Origin: Bacteroidota bacterium
GTDB lineage: Bacteria; Bacteroidota; Bacteroidia; Chitinophagales; Chitinophagaceae
Direction of reading: 5' to 3'
NCBI GenBank assembly: GCA_023428755.1
Contig: JAEYWX010000010.1
Coordinates: 1-64,000 of the forward strand
Length of the DNA stretch: 64,000 nt
Shown here: positions 25,737 to 36,227 of the stretch, in pieces
Layout of the letters: the number at the start of each line of letters is the position of its first letter
Numbering within the stretch: the first letter of the stretch is position 1
Translations under genes and position numbers: made by a program
The notes under the pieces: generated by a model
Seen by the model: only the letters and a program-made list of their open reading frames with translations
Databases searched by the model: none
What the model was told of the DNA's origin: nothing

Positions 25737-25788
25737 GTTTATTATTCAGTTGTCAGTCAGCTTTCAAATGAACAGACAATACATCTAT

Positions 25789-28700
25789 TTATTGTGCCAA
25801 ACTGATATTTACCTGCAACCCGGCTCTGGTATTTACTACCGGCGGCGGTGTGGCAATATAACCTACTACCCTGTTCTGCTCAAAGAACAAACGTAGTCGT
25901 ATACGATTGTTCAATACATAATCAATGGAAGGATTAATCGATAATATTTTTTGTCCACCTGTTGGAATGGTATTCCGCTGATCAAGAATATTATTGGATG
26001 TGGCATTGTCACGATACGTCATGTCAAAACGGAAACTCAGATCATTTTCAAGTGTCTTTGAATCATTTTTTGTGAAAGGCACTTTAAACGGCAGCTTCAA
26101 TCCACGTTTGCGCCAACCGGCACCCACTGTAATTTCAACGCTGCGTACCTCACTCACCTGGAAATCGATCAAACTTAAACTGATGGTACGGCTGCGTCCA
26201 TAATCCACTTTAAAATTAAGTTGACCGGTTGTTTGCACATCAATACCGATCAATGGAGAAAAACGCTCTGTGATGGTAAGATTCGGAACAATGAAGAATG
26301 GTACAAAATTATTCGACACAGGATCCACAAACGATGGAAAACCAAATCCAAACTGATCGGCATACAACAAAGCAGATGTAAAATTATTCATACTCAGGTT
26401 ACTGCTGTAACCATGTGAAATAGTAAAGTTGGTAAAGATGCGATCGAGTCCCGGCACACGTGACAAACCATTATACGTTAAACGCCAGTTGGGTTTTGGC
26501 AAATAACGTTTGAATGGATTATCGTTGATACGCTTATTGTTTTGATCGATCAATCCAACTTTCAATGGATCCTGATCAGTATAGGCAGCAATAAATGCCG
26601 GAATCAATACATCCTGTGCATAACGTCCATATCCCTTATAGTAGCCATCGGGGTTTATCTGGTTGCCACTATATGGATTTGTTTGCCCCAGGCGTTGCGA
26701 CAACAACAAACGGTTCTCTTCAAACTGCAGGAACGATTCACCCGGCGTGGTTGCCGAATATTTCCTGAACATGGTTTGAAAAGAAATGAACGAAATATCA
26801 AAACCACCGGCAGCTAACGGACTCAAATGACCGAACGTGCCGTTACCAGTTGTATCCTTAAACAGTTGCGAATAGTTTTTGCTGAACGAGCGTGTAAGAT
26901 TGAGATCAATGGTGAAGTCACGCATTGGTTCCACTGTTGCTTCCATTCGCAACTCCTGCCGATAGCTTTGTGTGAACAGGAAGTTGAAATTTGTATCTCG
27001 TGTAATCCATCCTTTAGAAGCAGCATCATTCAACCAACGATCGTCGGGTTGTTTACCAAACACATAAGCAAGGCTCGGTGCACGTGTGCCCCAGTTTTGT
27101 CCGAGAATTTGCGTACTGTCAGTATAGCCCGGCAGGCGGGAGTTGAACGATTCGTTATAATTGATATTAATATTCTTGACAGAGGTAAGCAATCCTCCAA
27201 AAAATCTTGCAGCACCACTTGGATCTGCTACATAATCGAGGTTCTTATCCCGTTTTGCTTCCAGTCGGTTGAGCCTGCGGAAAAGTTTTGCGATATAACT
27301 TTTACTTTTCCCAACTGTATCCTTTGGATCAAACTTGATATTGGGCGATGCCAGGTAAGGCTTTGCATCTTTATTACGTTCACTTTCCAGCGAACGAAGG
27401 AATTTTGATTTTTGATACAAGCGTGTAAAATCAAGTTGACCGGTAAATACTCTTGTTTGCGAATTTTCAATAGTATTACCCAAACTCACTGCCAAACGGG
27501 ATGCTCCGATCCAGTTATACGTTGTATTATAATTGAACCGAGCCGTGGTCCAGTCGAGTGCAGGAATTTTTGCCAGCGGCAGGTTGTACGATGCATTCGC
27601 ACTCTGGCGATAGATCACATTCCTTCCTCCATCAAATAAGTTTCTGCGAACGCTATCCTTCTTTTCCTTTGTATCAATTCGTCCAACCGGTTCATCCACA
27701 CGTGCATTGTTGGTGGCACTGAAATCGATATTAATAGAGCGTGTAACATCCCAACGCATATTGTACACACGATCAAACACAAAATACTTATCGTAGGTTT
27801 CCGGAATTTTAAACGGACTTGGCGCTACACCCGGTATCGTTACTTCCCTTGCACGTACTGCACCAAACTGCCGGTTAATATCTGCCCGGAAACTCAGCAA
27901 ACTCGGACGATAGTTGAAGTTGAAATCTTTTATGATGTTCCACCAGGGACTGCGGTATTTGATGAGTTTCTTGAACGGCTCAATAAACTTCGGTTGCGGT
28001 GCATAGTTATAGCCAAGACCGCCATAATGTTTTTCTACTACATCATTTTCGATCAACGGATTGCGGCGTTCGGTTTTGGTGTACGAATAGCTTACATCAA
28101 AATTGGACACATCATAGATCTTCGCAGGCTTTCCATTGGTTTTCGTTTTCCGCATATTGGTTACATTCACCGTGGTGATGGCAGAAAAATCCTGTGCAAT
28201 ATTTTTGATCGAATCTTTATTATTTACCACAGCCAGTTTGTCTTTGAATTTAATATCCTGATCGTACGGATCATATTCAGGATTCATTACCGTTTGTGAA
28301 TAACTGGCAAAGAATGGTATTTCAAGTCCGGTATTTTTGGGAAGCAATTTGCCCAATTGGAGATTTGTAGAAACGTCAAACTGGTAAAAGTTTTCACGGC
28401 TGCGTTCGTTTACACGTTGTTCAATTGTACCAAAGCCCGCACTGCGTGCAGAACCTGAAACGGAAATTGTACCAAGATCAGCAAGGGTGATATCAACCCG
28501 ACCGGTGGCAGCCCAGCCGCCTTTTTCATCGAGCCCGCTTAACCGAAGTTCATTGATCCATACTTCAGCACAAATGTTTGAAGTGTTATCGTTTCGATTA
28601 TTTTCAACACCAACTAAGAAACCTCTTACTTCACCAAGATTCGGATTTCCCATCACCGCCCAGCGAATACCATTGCCTCTGTCTTCAGAATAAACGGTGT

Positions 28701-31700
28701 TTACACCACCTGTGCGGCGCAGTTTAAACCGGATAAGTTCTTCCAGATTTACATCAAACTGATTGGCAGATGGCCAAACAGCAGATGTATCGTTGGGTCC
28801 ATTCCCCGGACGAGGATAAGTCCCCCATCTTGTTGCTTTCAAAGGCATGCGTACTTCATAATAGTTATTGATGAAGTCGGTACCAAAACGAATTACTGCA
28901 ATGGCTTCTCCGTCTTGTAAATCATCTGTTTTGCCTCTCGATTCTGCATGCATGAACATACGCACACGCTTGTATTGACGAAGATCTAAGTTGGTTGATT
29001 TAAATACAGCACGGCTGTCGCCATCCTGTAAATCGCAAACCTGCATACTTAAGGATGCTTCATTTTGCAAAAGGTTGATACCATTGTTACTTAACTGTTG
29101 CACACGCTCAATGCCGGGAGGTATTACATAGTTCACAGGAATACGATTATCATTTTCCTCTACGTTTACAGCTGTTACATTGAATGAAGTAATGCCTTGG
29201 TTTTGCAAAGGTCTGTATTGACCGGTGGTATCCAGATCAAATGTATGCGAACGCCACATGTTACGCACCAATTCCAATTTACCAAAACGCACCACCAGTG
29301 AATCTTCAAAACCCGTCATAAACATCCGCATAAAACGGATTGATTTGAAATCGGGAATATTACCCACTTTCGATTCATATTCTTTCACCGGAATACGGAA
29401 GAGGAACCAGGTTTCTTTTCGTGTATTTCCATCGGCCAGTTTAATATCAACTTCTCTTCTGTCGGCAATATAATTCTGACCCACCTGCATTAACGGATCA
29501 TCTTTCGGACGTAACTCTAAATGGTACTGGAAATATTCTTCCACTTCATTCAATGTATTATCACGGTTCAGATCTTCATTATCCGGATACAAGGTTGAAG
29601 CAGATGTATATTGAATATCGTTGCTGGCAATAGGACTGTTGCCTTGCGGATTATTAAAATCTTTATAGCGGCTCAGGATACTTGCATTATCCGGCTGATC
29701 AACACGGAAGTGTTTATAGTTATCGCTGCTGGGATCAGTTGCTAGACGCTGATAGGCTGCACCTGTTCCAAAATTACTGCTGTATTGTGAGAGGAATGAA
29801 TTGAACACCCGTACTTCAGCACTATCACTTCGCCCGTCTAAACCTACATCCTGCTGCGGACGCTCTTCAACAATATTGCTGAATGCCTGTGCGATCTGAA
29901 TAGGATTACGTGGCACACGTGCCCATGTACTTTCATCTTCACGGGCAGGCGTTTGTGTTGTGCTTAAACCGTTTTCATAAAAGCGTCGGCCATCTTTTAA
30001 AATGTCTTCTGATATATTTCCAAGGTTGAAATACATCTGCCCGCCTGTACTTGTTGGATTGAGGATAAACGGATCCTGAATCCACATTTCAATAAACTCA
30101 ATATTGTTGGTTTCAAAATCAATTTGATCGATGGCACGCATAATACCACCCCATCTGTTACGTGGATTTAATAAGTTTCCGTTGGCAGGATTAATACTTC
30201 CGCTTCGTGCATCAAAATTATAAGGACCACGTTGCGTTGGATAAAACGCCATGTCGAATGTGATCAACTGGTTCTGTCCAAGATCGGGTGTTACCTGCGG
30301 AAATATTTCCTGGCGGTTTACAAAACGCACACGTGGATCAGATAACTCTGCAATATTATCGCCCAACGGATTGTTTGGATCACGACGTTGCTGCAACACA
30401 GGTTCAATATTATACCATGCAAGTTTAGCTCTGTTGTAACCGTATTGCAGATCATCGGTTAATGTTGCTTCGGGAAACAACTCAACACCAAAACGATCTC
30501 TTGCTTCAACAGGTGTTGAGGCCAGCGACCATGCAATGAAGGGGAAACGCAGATCAATTCCATTACGGGTTCCTTCAAAATCATCAATATAAATTAAACC
30601 ACCTCCGCCTTTTTCAGGACGAATTTGCCGTGCAGTGCTGGGAATAATTTGTGCAGCTTCACCATATACATTGATGTTGGATGTTTGACGTGTTGAATAA
30701 AACGGTAATCCATCAAGCCACTTGGTCATCCGTTTCCAATCGCTGCGATAGTTTACATCGGCACCGATCATGGTGTTGCGTATGGGATCATCACCATAAT
30801 TCATTTTGGTGAAGAACGGACGCTCACCTAAACGCATCACCGCTGCACCAATGTTCAATTGTTTGGTTTGTTTTTCAAACGCTTTGTAATCTAAACGCAA
30901 TGCCATAAAGTTGCGGTTCTGCATACCGAATGTTGCATTGTTTTCAAACCCAACATTGATCGGCACACCCGAATTAACAATGGCCTGGTTAATAATTTTT
31001 ACAGTTCCTAAATTATAATCAACTGTGTAGTCAACATTTTCACGCAACACCTGTCCACCTGCTGAAACAGTCACAGAACCTTGCGGCACATTGAAAGCGC
31101 CCAACGGAATATCACCACCGCCACCTGCACTACGGGAAGCTCCTCGAAAGATGTACCGATTCAATTGCGGCGATTGCTGTGCCACCCATTTAATAGAATC
31201 GTACAATGGATAGAATAAATATTTCTGTCGCAGTTCTATTGAATCAACTCCCCGGAAAATATATTCCAGGTCTTCACCAAATGGTTCCAGAACGGGGAAG
31301 ATCACACGGCTCATTTGTGAATTGACCGTAAAGCCTTCAATAAAATCGAACACGCCATCGGGTTGCGGATCGTTTTGATTGTTGAGCCGATCCAGGTTTA
31401 CCAATTCAATCAACGGACGACCTTTTTCTTCTCCCTCTGGAATATATCTTTTTTCGCCACCACCGGGTTCCTGGTAAAGGATGTTGAGTTTAAAATCTTT
31501 TCGCTCCAATTGTCCAAAGCCAACTGAATACACATTCTTCATCATCAAATCCCATATGGGCAGCAACGGACGTTGTGAAGTTGCTTTCAGCATTTTTAAG
31601 AACAATACTTTCTGTGTTCCGCTATTACCTGCTGTAGTATCGGGCGTTACATCGTTTGAAAATTCACCTACCTGATAAATTTTTCCATTCACTGCATATT

Positions 31701-33084
31701 GAAAAGCAATACCCAATACTTCATCGGGTTGCAAGGTTGTGTTGAGTGAAAGAAAACCAATTTGCGGATTGAAATAATATTCTTCGGGACGTAATTTTCT
31801 GGCGAAGGTTCGTTCAAAATCCTGTACGGCTGTTAAACCAAAACTGCTCAGGCGATTTGTTACCAAGGCCGCATCTCTTGTAGCCGGATCGTTCACCATC
31901 CGCTGATACAAATCGTTTGCTTCGTTTTGCGGCAGCTCAGATGAAGTCAATGAAAATACATTGGGATTAAACGGCTGGTTTTCGCCCAGGTCCATCAATG
32001 CAACTACATTCCTGTTTTCAGTGGTAGAACCGGTACGGTTGGTAACCCATACTTCCACACGCATGATCTGCACCGGCGTTGTTACCGCCGGAATGTTCTT
32101 CATGCTGGTATTGTAGTTCTTCTTAAAATACTGTGCCAGTAAGAAGTGCCTGTTCTCCTCATACTCATCGGCCTTTACATTGAACTGCTGTAAACCCGAA
32201 CCACCTGCCAATTGCATTTGCTGGCGGCTGGAATTTTGATTGGCGAGCACAGCCGTTACATACAACTTGCCGAACTGCAATTCTGTTTTCAACCCAAACA
32301 AAGCAGAAGCACCCGGCATCAACGTCCCTTTTGCAGGGAAAGCGATGTTACCCGCTTCAATACGCTTGATGATAGCATCGTTATTGCCCACATAATCCAG
32401 CTTCAATTGATTTTCGAACTGAAAGTTGGCAAGTGTATTATACGTAACGGGGAAATTCAGTTTATCGCCGATCTTGGCATTCAATCCAAAATTGGCATTC
32501 ATATCAAAATCAAAACCACCATTCTTACGTGCACGTTCCGGTAAGGTTGGGTTCTTGATATTCTGACCGAGATAACCGGCGGTCAATGTTACATCGCCTT
32601 GCGGACGTATCTCCACTTTGGGAATACCGCTGTTGCTGAACAATCGGTTGAAAAAGCTGGGACGTACCTGCAGCTTGGGGTCTTGTATTTTCCGGTTGAG
32701 ATTTAAAGTTGTGTTGAGTCTGCGTTGAAAATAATCACGTTCATCCTGGCGGCTTTTATACGCCATCATTTCCTCAAACGTGAGATAGCTGGGTTTGCGA
32801 AACCAGCTGCGACCGATCTTTTCGTAGATGTAATATCTCTTTGTAACCGGATCGTAAGCGATGGAATCTTTGATGTTCGATGGACGTTGCAGATCAAACG
32901 TATTACGGTTGGGCTCTGTAAATGCATCACCTCTTCTGTCCACTAACGGAAACCGTAGACTATCGTTGGAAGGAATGGTGTCTTGAGAAGGTGTTTGAGC
33001 AAAGGAAGCACCTCCATAACTCAGCAACGTAGAGCAGGTCAGTAGAATGGATAAAAGGGTAAAGCAAAATATGGTGCGTCGCAT
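25789..33084 (-). CDS. sprA: SprA (Sov), outer-membrane translocon of the type IX secretion system
   Basis: SprA forms the giant beta-barrel pore through which T9SS cargo crosses the outer membrane. The 2431 residues match the family size (about 2,400 to 2,500). ATG 33084 gives a signal peptide (RRTIFCFTLLSILLTCSTLLSYGG); the in-frame start at 33132 would run into ruvA. Conserved-looking parts are RPSFFNRLFSNSGIPKVEIRPQGDVTLTAGY near the N-terminus, the GGLIYIDDFEGTRNGIDLRFP region, AEVWINELRLSGLDEKGGWAA in the middle, and a long strand-rich C-terminal barrel ending VNISLAQ. It follows ruvA on the same strand, the order known in Flavobacterium. PorD is encoded at 52-53 kb and a cargo protein at 16.5 kb. 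Confidence 0.97.
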   Translation of the reverse strand: MRRTIFCFTLLSILLTCSTLLSYGGASFAQTPSQDTIPSNDSLRFPLVDRRGDAFTEPNRNTFDLQRPSNIKDSIAYDPVTKRYYIYEKIGRSWFRKPSYLTFEEMMAYKSRQDERDYFQRRLNTTLNLNRKIQDPKLQVRPSFFNRLFSNSGIPKVEIRPQGDVTLTAGYLGQNIKNPTLPERARKNGGFDFDMNANFGLNAKIGDKLNFPVTYNTLANFQFENQLKLDYVGNNDAIIKRIEAGNIAFPAKGTLMPGASALFGLKTELQFGKLYVTAVLANQNSSRQQMQLAGGSGLQQFNVKADEYEENRHFLLAQYFKKNYNTSMKNIPAVTTPVQIMRVEVWVTNRTGSTTENRNVVALMDLGENQPFNPNVFSLTSSELPQNEANDLYQRMVNDPATRDAALVTNRLSSFGLTAVQDFERTFARKLRPEEYYFNPQIGFLSLNTTLQPDEVLGIAFQYAVNGKIYQVGEFSNDVTPDTTAGNSGTQKVLFLKMLKATSQRPLLPIWDLMMKNVYSVGFGQLERKDFKLNILYQEPGGGEKRYIPEGEEKGRPLIELVNLDRLNNQNDPQPDGVFDFIEGFTVNSQMSRVIFPVLEPFGEDLEYIFRGVDSIELRQKYLFYPLYDSIKWVAQQSPQLNRYIFRGASRSAGGGGDIPLGAFNVPQGSVTVSAGGQVLRENVDYTVDYNLGTVKIINQAIVNSGVPINVGFENNATFGMQNRNFMALRLDYKAFEKQTKQLNIGAAVMRLGERPFFTKMNYGDDPIRNTMIGADVNYRSDWKRMTKWLDGLPFYSTRQTSNINVYGEAAQIIPSTARQIRPEKGGGGLIYIDDFEGTRNGIDLRFPFIAWSLASTPVEARDRFGVELFPEATLTDDLQYGYNRAKLAWYNIEPVLQQRRDPNNPLGDNIAELSDPRVRFVNRQEIFPQVTPDLGQNQLITFDMAFYPTQRGPYNFDARSGSINPANGNLLNPRNRWGGIMRAIDQIDFETNNIEFIEMWIQDPFILNPTSTGGQMYFNLGNISEDILKDGRRFYENGLSTTQTPAREDESTWARVPRNPIQIAQAFSNIVEERPQQDVGLDGRSDSAEVRVFNSFLSQYSSNFGTGAAYQRLATDPSSDNYKHFRVDQPDNASILSRYKDFNNPQGNSPIASNDIQYTSASTLYPDNEDLNRDNTLNEVEEYFQYHLELRPKDDPLMQVGQNYIADRREVDIKLADGNTRKETWFLFRIPVKEYESKVGNIPDFKSIRFMRMFMTGFEDSLVVRFGKLELVRNMWRSHTFDLDTTGQYRPLQNQGITSFNVTAVNVEENDNRIPVNYVIPPGIERVQQLSNNGINLLQNEASLSMQVCDLQDGDSRAVFKSTNLDLRQYKRVRMFMHAESRGKTDDLQDGEAIAVIRFGTDFINNYYEVRMPLKATRWGTYPRPGNGPNDTSAVWPSANQFDVNLEELIRFKLRRTGGVNTVYSEDRGNGIRWAVMGNPNLGEVRGFLVGVENNRNDNTSNICAEVWINELRLSGLDEKGGWAATGRVDITLADLGTISVSGSARSAGFGTIEQRVNERSRENFYQFDVSTNLQLGKLLPKNTGLEIPFFASYSQTVMNPEYDPYDQDIKFKDKLAVVNNKDSIKNIAQDFSAITTVNVTNMRKTKTNGKPAKIYDVSNFDVSYSYTKTERRNPLIENDVVEKHYGGLGYNYAPQPKFIEPFKKLIKYRSPWWNIIKDFNFNYRPSLLSFRADINRQFGAVRAREVTIPGVAPSPFKIPETYDKYFVFDRVYNMRWDVTRSINIDFSATNNARVDEPVGRIDTKEKKDSVRRNLFDGGRNVIYRQSANASYNLPLAKIPALDWTTARFNYNTTYNWIGASRLAVSLGNTIENSQTRVFTGQLDFTRLYQKSKFLRSLESERNKDAKPYLASPNIKFDPKDTVGKSKSYIAKLFRRLNRLEAKRDKNLDYVADPSGAARFFGGLLTSVKNININYNESFNSRLPGYTDSTQILGQNWGTRAPSLAYVFGKQPDDRWLNDAASKGWITRDTNFNFLFTQSYRQELRMEATVEPMRDFTIDLNLTRSFSKNYSQLFKDTTGNGTFGHLSPLAAGGFDISFISFQTMFRKYSATTPGESFLQFEENRLLLSQRLGQTNPYSGNQINPDGYYKGYGRYAQDVLIPAFIAAYTDQDPLKVGLIDQNNKRINDNPFKRYLPKPNWRLTYNGLSRVPGLDRIFTNFTISHGYSSNLSMNNFTSALLYADQFGFGFPSFVDPVSNNFVPFFIVPNLTITERFSPLIGIDVQTTGQLNFKVDYGRSRTISLSLIDFQVSEVRSVEITVGAGWRKRGLKLPFKVPFTKNDSKTLENDLSFRFDMTYRDNATSNNILDQRNTIPTGGQKILSINPSIDYVLNNRIRLRLFFEQNRVVGYIATPPPVVNTRAGLQVNISLAQ

Positions 33085-33122
33085 CAGGGTCAAAGTCTCT
33101 AAGCAAATAAGTTTTGAAATGC

Positions 33123-33707
33123 TTACAGGCACTTCAATGCAGCTTTGATCAGTTCCTGAACCTCGGTAAACACCGTACTTGTTTGCCGGGCTTTTTTGAT
33201 GGCTGACTCTGCTGCATTGCGGGCAATGCCTAAAGCGGTCATAGCAGTTAACGCATCAAGGTCTAAACTATTGTGAGTCAGAGCAGAAATATTCGTATCA
33301 ACCGGCGATTTCGAAAGCTTGTCCCGCAGCTCCAGCACAATCCGCTGCGCCGTCTTTTTCCCAATGCCTTTTACACTTTCCAGCAAGCCTTCGTTTCCAG
33401 AAAGGATGGCTCGTACTACTTCTTCAGCCTGCAGTGATGAAAGCATCATGCGTGCGGTGGAAGCACCTACCCCGCTAACGCTCAGTAAATGCAGAAACAC
33501 TTCTTTTTCTGAACGCTCATAAAAACCGTACAGAATATGGGCATCTTCCCGCACCAGCAAATGGGTAAACAAGGCACCTTCTTTTAGGTTCTGGATCTTT
33601 GAATAGGTATTCAAACTTACCTGTACTTCATAGCCAACGCCCTGCACATCAATATGAACGACTGTGGGGGTTTTGAGGGTAAACGCTCCTTTGAGGTATG
33701 CAAACAT
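33123..33707 (-). CDS. ruvA: Holliday junction branch migration protein RuvA
   Basis: RuvA binds four-way junctions and recruits the RuvB motor. The 194 residues contain the N-terminal OB fold (MFAYLKGAFTLKTPTVVHIDVQGVGYEV), two helix-hairpin-helix motifs (LLSVSGVGASTARMML and LLESVKGIGKKTAQRIVLELRDKL), and the C-terminal RuvB-contacting domain (LDALTAMTALGIARNAAESAIKKA). The end is 38 bases before the sprA start and the two genes are probably transcribed together. Confidence 0.97.
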   Translation of the reverse strand: MFAYLKGAFTLKTPTVVHIDVQGVGYEVQVSLNTYSKIQNLKEGALFTHLLVREDAHILYGFYERSEKEVFLHLLSVSGVGASTARMMLSSLQAEEVVRAILSGNEGLLESVKGIGKKTAQRIVLELRDKLSKSPVDTNISALTHNSLDLDALTAMTALGIARNAAESAIKKARQTSTVFTEVQELIKAALKCL

Positions 33708-33778
33708 GAAACGAAAATAGAGTTTTTTACAAACCTTCTACCTTAAACCTTCCAGCTTTTACCTTGCATTGCAAGTCT

Positions 33779-33786
33779 TATATTTG
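33779..33786 (+). promoter_or_regulatory. -7 box of fabH (TATATTTG)
   Basis: A perfect TAnnTTTG with TTTT 18 bases upstream as a weak -33 element. It predicts a leader of about 40 bases before ATG 33835. Confidence 0.55.
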
Positions 33787-33834
33787 CGGCTGTTTCAACG
33801 GGCCAACCCCGTTACCATTCAACAAAACGCATAC

Positions 33835-34836
33835 ATGAGTACTAAAATCACTGCAGCTATAACGGCTGTTGCCGGATTTGTTCCCGAAGACCGGCTTACC
33901 AATTTTGACCTGGAGAAAATGGTGGATACCAACGACGAATGGATCCGCACCCGCACCGGCATTTCGGAACGCCGAATTTTAAAAGGTGAAGGATTGGCTA
34001 CTTCCGATATGATTGTTCCTGCTGTACTGGACCTCTGCAAAAAGCGTGGCATCGATCCTACAGAAATTGATTGTATGATTGTGGGTACCGTTACGCCTGA
34101 CATGGTATTCCCCTCCACTGCCAACGTGGTGTGCGATAAAATTGGAGCCATCAACGCTTTTGGTTTTGATGTAAGTGCAGCCTGCAGCGGTTTTCTTTTT
34201 TCACTTACAACCGGTGCTACTTTTATAGAAAGCGGCCGCTACAAAAAAGTAGTGGTGGTGGGTGCCGATAAAATGAGTGCGATCATTGATTATACCGATC
34301 GGAATACCTGCGTAATTTTTGGTGATGGCGCCGCTTGTGTGTTGCTGGAACCAAATGAAGAAGGTTTTGGTGTGCAGGACAGCATTTTAAAAAGCGATGG
34401 TGCCGGCAGAAATTATTTGAACATGAAAGCAGGTGGCAGTCTTCGTCCGGCAAGTATGGAAACAGTTGCCAACCGTGAGCATTTTGCGTACCAGGAAGGA
34501 CAAACGGTTTTCAAATTTGCAGTAAAAGGCATGGCTGATGTAAGTGCTGAATTACTCGAACGTAACAACTTAACGGGAGAAGATATTGCATGGCTGGTAC
34601 CACACCAGGCCAACCTGCGCATTATCGATGCCACTGCCAACCGCATGGGATTGCCGAAAGAAAAAGTAATGATCAACATTGAAAAGTTTGGTAACACCAC
34701 CGCTGCAACGATTCCACTTTGTTTGTGGGAGTGGGAACCGCAGCTGAAAAAAGGCGATAACATTGTGCTGGCTGCGTTTGGTGGTGGGTTTACATGGGGC
34801 GCTACATGGATCAAGTGGGCGTATGATGGAAAGTAA
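33835..34836 (+). CDS. fabH: 3-oxoacyl-[acyl-carrier-protein] synthase III
   Basis: FabH condenses acetyl-CoA or branched starter units with malonyl-ACP to begin fatty acid synthesis. ATG 33835 (MSTKITAAITAVAGFVPEDRL) is chosen; the in-frame start at 33769 would place the promoter inside the gene. The catalytic triad is Cys117 (VSAACSGF), the His of LVPHQANLRI and the Asn of FGNTTAATIP. NDEWIRTRTGISERR is the CoA-binding loop. The 333-residue length is standard. A terminator with a GAAA tetraloop follows. Confidence 0.95.
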   Translation: MSTKITAAITAVAGFVPEDRLTNFDLEKMVDTNDEWIRTRTGISERRILKGEGLATSDMIVPAVLDLCKKRGIDPTEIDCMIVGTVTPDMVFPSTANVVCDKIGAINAFGFDVSAACSGFLFSLTTGATFIESGRYKKVVVVGADKMSAIIDYTDRNTCVIFGDGAACVLLEPNEEGFGVQDSILKSDGAGRNYLNMKAGGSLRPASMETVANREHFAYQEGQTVFKFAVKGMADVSAELLERNNLTGEDIAWLVPHQANLRIIDATANRMGLPKEKVMINIEKFGNTTAATIPLCLWEWEPQLKKGDNIVLAAFGGGFTWGATWIKWAYDGK

Positions 34837-34861
34837 CACAAGAACTGAAAACATATATGAG

Positions 34862-34889
34862 AAGCGGTTGCGAAAGCAGCCGCTTTTTG
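34862..34889 (+). terminator. fabH terminator with GAAA tetraloop
   Basis: A ten-pair stem (AAGCGGTTGC/GCAGCCGCTT, one G-U pair) is closed by GAAA and followed by T residues. Confidence 0.88.
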
Positions 34890-34969
34890 TTTCGAGAATG
34901 TTTGACTATTAAAAGAGTTTTAAACAAGAAGGTGCTTAAATTTATGTGTTATAGGCAACCCTTGACATC

Positions 34970-35608
34970 ATGCTCAAACAGCTTTCACTTCTCCTAACTT
35001 TACTTCTTGCACAACAACTAACATTAGGACAGTTCCAAAGTCTGACCAAATTCATCCCAGTAGACTTCACTATTTTGGACAGTGCTTCTGGTGACATCAA
35101 CAAGGATGGCATTAAAGATTTAGTAGTAATTCTTCGGAACAAGTACGAGAATTTTAATACTGACACGACAAGACCATTACTATTACTGGAGGGCAACACA
35201 AAAGGACAATACAAATTAATTGTGAGAAATGACAGTGTTGTTCTTTGTATGGGTTGTGGTGGCGTACATGGCGACCCATACCAAGGCATAACGATAAAGA
35301 ATGGATATTTTTCAATTGAACATTTTGGTGGCAGCGGTTGGCGGTGGACAAGAATAATCACTTTCAAGTTCGAGATTAAAACGAAACAATTCATTTTGCA
35401 TCGTGACGCTGGACAATCCTGGCATATTTCAGACCCAAACAAGACGACTGAAAATCTTTTCAACAAGGAAGACTTTGACAAGCTAACGTTTGAAAGATTT
35501 TCTTACAACAAAAATGGTAGGGTATGCCTATACCATTCAGTTTTGCGTCCGCAGGAGGCGACTAATAAATCCGGCAACATTTCCATCAATTGTTCCTACG
35601 GAACATAG
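34970..35608 (+). CDS. exported protein of unknown function, atypical codon use
   Basis: This 212-residue protein has a signal peptide (LSLLLTLLLAQQLTLGQ). One FG-GAP-like calcium-loop motif, SGDINKDGIKDLVVIL, lies at about 40-55. A segment with cysteines (VVLCMGCGGVHGDPYQGITI) and a strand-rich HFGGSGWRWTRIITFKFEI follow. I do not recognise a family with known activity. Codon choice differs visibly from the neighbours: GAC and AAC are favoured over GAT and AAT, with frequent ACA and ACG runs. Together with its isolated position this suggests horizontal acquisition. No mobile-element gene adjoins it. Confidence 0.7.
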   Translation: MLKQLSLLLTLLLAQQLTLGQFQSLTKFIPVDFTILDSASGDINKDGIKDLVVILRNKYENFNTDTTRPLLLLEGNTKGQYKLIVRNDSVVLCMGCGGVHGDPYQGITIKNGYFSIEHFGGSGWRWTRIITFKFEIKTKQFILHRDAGQSWHISDPNKTTENLFNKEDFDKLTFERFSYNKNGRVCLYHSVLRPQEATNKSGNISINCSYGT

Positions 35609-35634
35609 AAAATTTTCATTCACTCTTCGAGGCA

Positions 35635-36129
35635 TCACTCACGGTTCCGGTACCAGTGAATAAAATCAGTAGCAGGAATTTTTGTAACGCCCAACTCCCG
35701 CATCATGGTTACCAATTGTCCCCTATGATACGTACCGTGATTGAAGAGGTGGTGCAGTACCTGCCATACTGCTGACCGGAACGAATCGCCTTTGATGTTC
35801 TTATAATAAAACTCCCGATGCAATTGTTCTTCGGCAGCATTTTGTACAAAGCGTTCCCATTCCATTGCCTGCTGGAGCAATCCATTCACGGCTTCTTTCA
35901 TGGTTGGGTTGAATTGTTTGCTTGGGATCACCAGTTGCTGATGTCCTTCCATGCGTTGCCACCAGATACTTTCCGCATCCCACAAATGCAAAACGGTTGC
36001 GTACAGATTCGGGAAACTGCTTTTCACGATCTGCTGCTGCAAATGCTCATCCATATCGAGCAATGTGTTGGTGATCTGTTCATGCGCCCAACGGTTATAC
36101 GATGCATACGATAGCAGCAATTCTTTCAT
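35635..36129 (-). CDS. DinB/YfiT-like four-helix metalloprotein
   Basis: These 164 residues form a four-helix bundle with three histidines in the DinB positions: VLHLWDAESIWW (about 46-57), and LHHLFNHGTYHRGQ (about 125-138), which supplies two more. The opening LLLSYASYNRWAHEQI is also the family pattern. DinB-like proteins bind a divalent metal, and several act as thiol-dependent transferases or hydrolases. The specific role is unknown. It is divergent from the PLP enzyme gene at 36228. Confidence 0.9.
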   Translation of the reverse strand: MKELLLSYASYNRWAHEQITNTLLDMDEHLQQQIVKSSFPNLYATVLHLWDAESIWWQRMEGHQQLVIPSKQFNPTMKEAVNGLLQQAMEWERFVQNAAEEQLHREFYYKNIKGDSFRSAVWQVLHHLFNHGTYHRGQLVTMMRELGVTKIPATDFIHWYRNRE

Positions 36130-36227
36130 ACAACTGATTTACTGTTGAAATTACTGAATAAATTAAATCAGGCACAACCAAGCTGTATTAATACGTATTT
36201 TTAGAGCCGAAACTGAATCAGGGTAAT

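Larger units (their letters stand above)
25472..25788. other. repeat-rich spacer between the acetyltransferase and sprA
   Basis: This convergent 317-base gap holds three palindromes (25560-25645) and a strong terminator (25705-25736). No open reading frame or RNA gene is evident. Confidence 0.7.

Noticed and set aside
26827..27408. 193-codon plus-strand open frame within sprA
   Set aside because: It is antisense to the sprA coding region, lacks recognisable domains and mirrors the sprA codon pattern.
34890..34969. Integron attC-like site before the atypical exported gene
   Set aside because: GTTATAGGCAAC looks suggestive, but the required paired core sites are not present.
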